From: DATJJW01 sp035491935
GTDB lineage: Bacteria; Pseudomonadota; Alphaproteobacteria; ATCC43930; CGMCC-115725
Direction of reading: 5' to 3'
Length of the DNA stretch: 6,436 nucleotides
NCBI GenBank assembly: GCA_035491935.1
Contig: DATJJW010000075.1
Span: 1-6,436 of the forward strand
Shown here: one piece after another, positions 6,026 through 6,436 of the stretch
Numbering within the stretch: position 1 is the first letter of the stretch
How the letters are laid out: each line of letters opens with the position of its first letter
Notes under the pieces: model-generated
The model's database searches: none
The model's input: only the letters and a program-made list of their open reading frames with translations
Told to the model about the DNA's origin: nothing
Translations under genes and position numbers: made by a program

Positions 6026-6307
6026 TCAGTCGGCCGTCTTTTGCAGCCAGTGTTCGTAGATATCGACATCGACCGTGTCGCCCGCTGGCCCGGCATAGTC
6101 CGGCCACAGCTCGCGCTGGGCGAACCGCACCCGGTAGAGGACACGCCTCGGTTCGCCTGAAAAGCCGTAGCCCAGCTCCTCCGGATTCAGGCTGGGGTCG
6201 CAGACGCGTTCGATGACCCCGCTCTTGCCGCGGACGTAGAACGGCGTGCGGCGATGGCCTGGCGGGTGCAAATTCGCGACGCGCACCCGGTCGCCGGGCG
6301 CGAACAT
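6026..6307 (-). CDS. Nitrile hydratase beta subunit, C-terminal-half protein (thiocyanate hydrolase alpha-like)
   Basis: This 93-aa protein equals only the C-terminal SH3-like barrel of a normal nitrile hydratase beta subunit, which is usually above 200 aa in one chain. Recognisable blocks are FAPGDRVRVANLHPPGHRR (2-20), YVRGKSGVIERV (24-35), YRVRFAQRELWPD near 58-70, and VDVDIYEHWLQ near the end. Arg20, in GHRR, aligns with the conserved Arg that contacts the oxidised cysteines of the alpha subunit in the family. It is a real gene and not a fragment: its ATG has AGGAGG 10 bases upstream (6322-6317), and the preceding gene ends in TGA only one base before it. The alpha gene starts 16 bases after its stop. 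The fully separate barrel is the arrangement of thiocyanate hydrolase and of three-subunit nitrile hydratases such as that for toyocamycin. Confidence 0.88.
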   Translation of the reverse strand: MFAPGDRVRVANLHPPGHRRTPFYVRGKSGVIERVCDPSLNPEELGYGFSGEPRRVLYRVRFAQRELWPDYAGPAGDTVDVDIYEHWLQKTAD

Positions 6308-6308
6308 G

Positions 6309-6436
6309 TCAGCGGCCCTCCTGCTTGATCCGCGCCGCGATCGCCTGCATGCGTGCCTCGATCTCCCCCGACGTCAACACACCCTTCTCGATCAGGAGGC
6401 GGTTCATGGCCTCGATACCCTTCTCGAAATATCCGA
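6309..6436 (-). CDS. Nitrile hydratase beta subunit, N-terminal-half protein (thiocyanate hydrolase beta-like), partial
   Basis: This frame is open from the right edge of the window to TGA at 6311-6309, giving 41 residues. It begins GYFEKGIEAMNRLLIEKGVL and continues with TSGEIEARMQ. This matches the helical segment (Y-[YF]-E-x-W/G-x-x-A-x-x-x-LL-x-EKG-[VL]-[LT]) that ends the N-terminal half of nitrile hydratase beta chains. It then stops, after a short charged tail, where a fused beta chain would continue into the barrel domain. The barrel is encoded next as its own gene, one base after this stop, and the ribosome site of that gene lies inside this reading frame. The N-terminal part, including the arginine that contacts the metal site, is beyond the window. 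Confidence 0.85.
   Translation of the reverse strand, partial: GYFEKGIEAMNRLLIEKGVLTSGEIEARMQAIAARIKQEGR
6317..6322 (-). promoter_or_regulatory. Shine-Dalgarno site for the separate beta C-terminal-half gene
   Basis: AGGAGG on the minus strand, 10 bases before the ATG at 6307 and inside the end of the preceding gene. Its strength argues that the beta-barrel protein is independently initiated, not the product of a recent nonsense mutation or frameshift. Confidence 0.8.

Noticed and set aside
6010..6144. Possible 45-residue N-terminal extension of the alpha subunit
   Set aside because: The extension lies within the beta C-half gene in another frame, has no family similarity, and the ATG at 6009 has its own ribosome site.
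5476..6216. Open frame of 246 codons on the plus strand across the hydratase genes
   Set aside because: It is antisense to two recognisable hydratase subunits. Its composition is a by-product of their codons, including the His-rich tract.
6026..6307. The 93-aa beta-barrel gene as a pseudogene or frameshift fragment of a fused beta gene
   Set aside because: It has its own strong ribosome site and start codon, all the domain's conserved blocks, and a known precedent for separate beta halves.

Overview
The window is high-GC, densely packed bacterial DNA with several start/stop overlaps. Its style and protein families suggest a proteobacterium, probably an alphaproteobacterium, but there is no rRNA or marker gene to prove this. 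No mobile element, tRNA, rRNA or CRISPR array was seen. No stretch over 300 bases lacks a gene; the longest gap is about 100 bp.

Layout. (1) Positions 1-1730, plus strand: the 3' end of a periplasmic substrate-binding protein gene, then a permease and an ATPase. Together they make an ABC importer of the sulfonate/nitrate/taurine (SsuABC/TauABC-like) class. (2) 1788-2435, minus strand: a cytosolic DsbA-family (FrnE-like) dithiol oxidoreductase with a CPWC site. It is divergent from (3) 2536-3348, plus strand: an alpha/beta hydrolase with an intact Ser-Asp-His triad. (4) 3426-5343, plus strand: three overlapping genes, a GntR/HutC-type repressor with a UTRA ligand domain, a TauE/SafE-family anion exporter, and a DUF1634 membrane protein. 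Just upstream is a perfect 30-bp palindrome overlapping a TATAAT box, a strong candidate autoregulatory operator. (5) 5329-6436, minus strand: a cobalt-type nitrile hydratase/thiocyanate hydrolase gene set read toward the left. It comprises the 3' end of a beta N-terminal-half gene, a separate 93-aa beta C-terminal-half gene, and the metal-binding alpha subunit.

The most notable region is the last. The beta subunit is divided between two genes in the order N-half, C-half, alpha, the arrangement of thiocyanate hydrolase (scnB-scnA-scnC). The residue three after the last metal-ligand cysteine is Arg rather than the Trp usual in nitrile hydratases. The alpha subunit starts with a tail of 12 His in 24 residues, suggestive of cobalt handling, and no separate metallochaperone/activator gene is visible here. 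An importer for small sulfur or nitrogen compounds, a sulfite-type exporter and a possible thiocyanate- or nitrile-hydrolysing enzyme lie together. This permits, but does not prove, a locus for using organic or inorganic C-N-S compounds. The true substrate cannot be read from the sequence.
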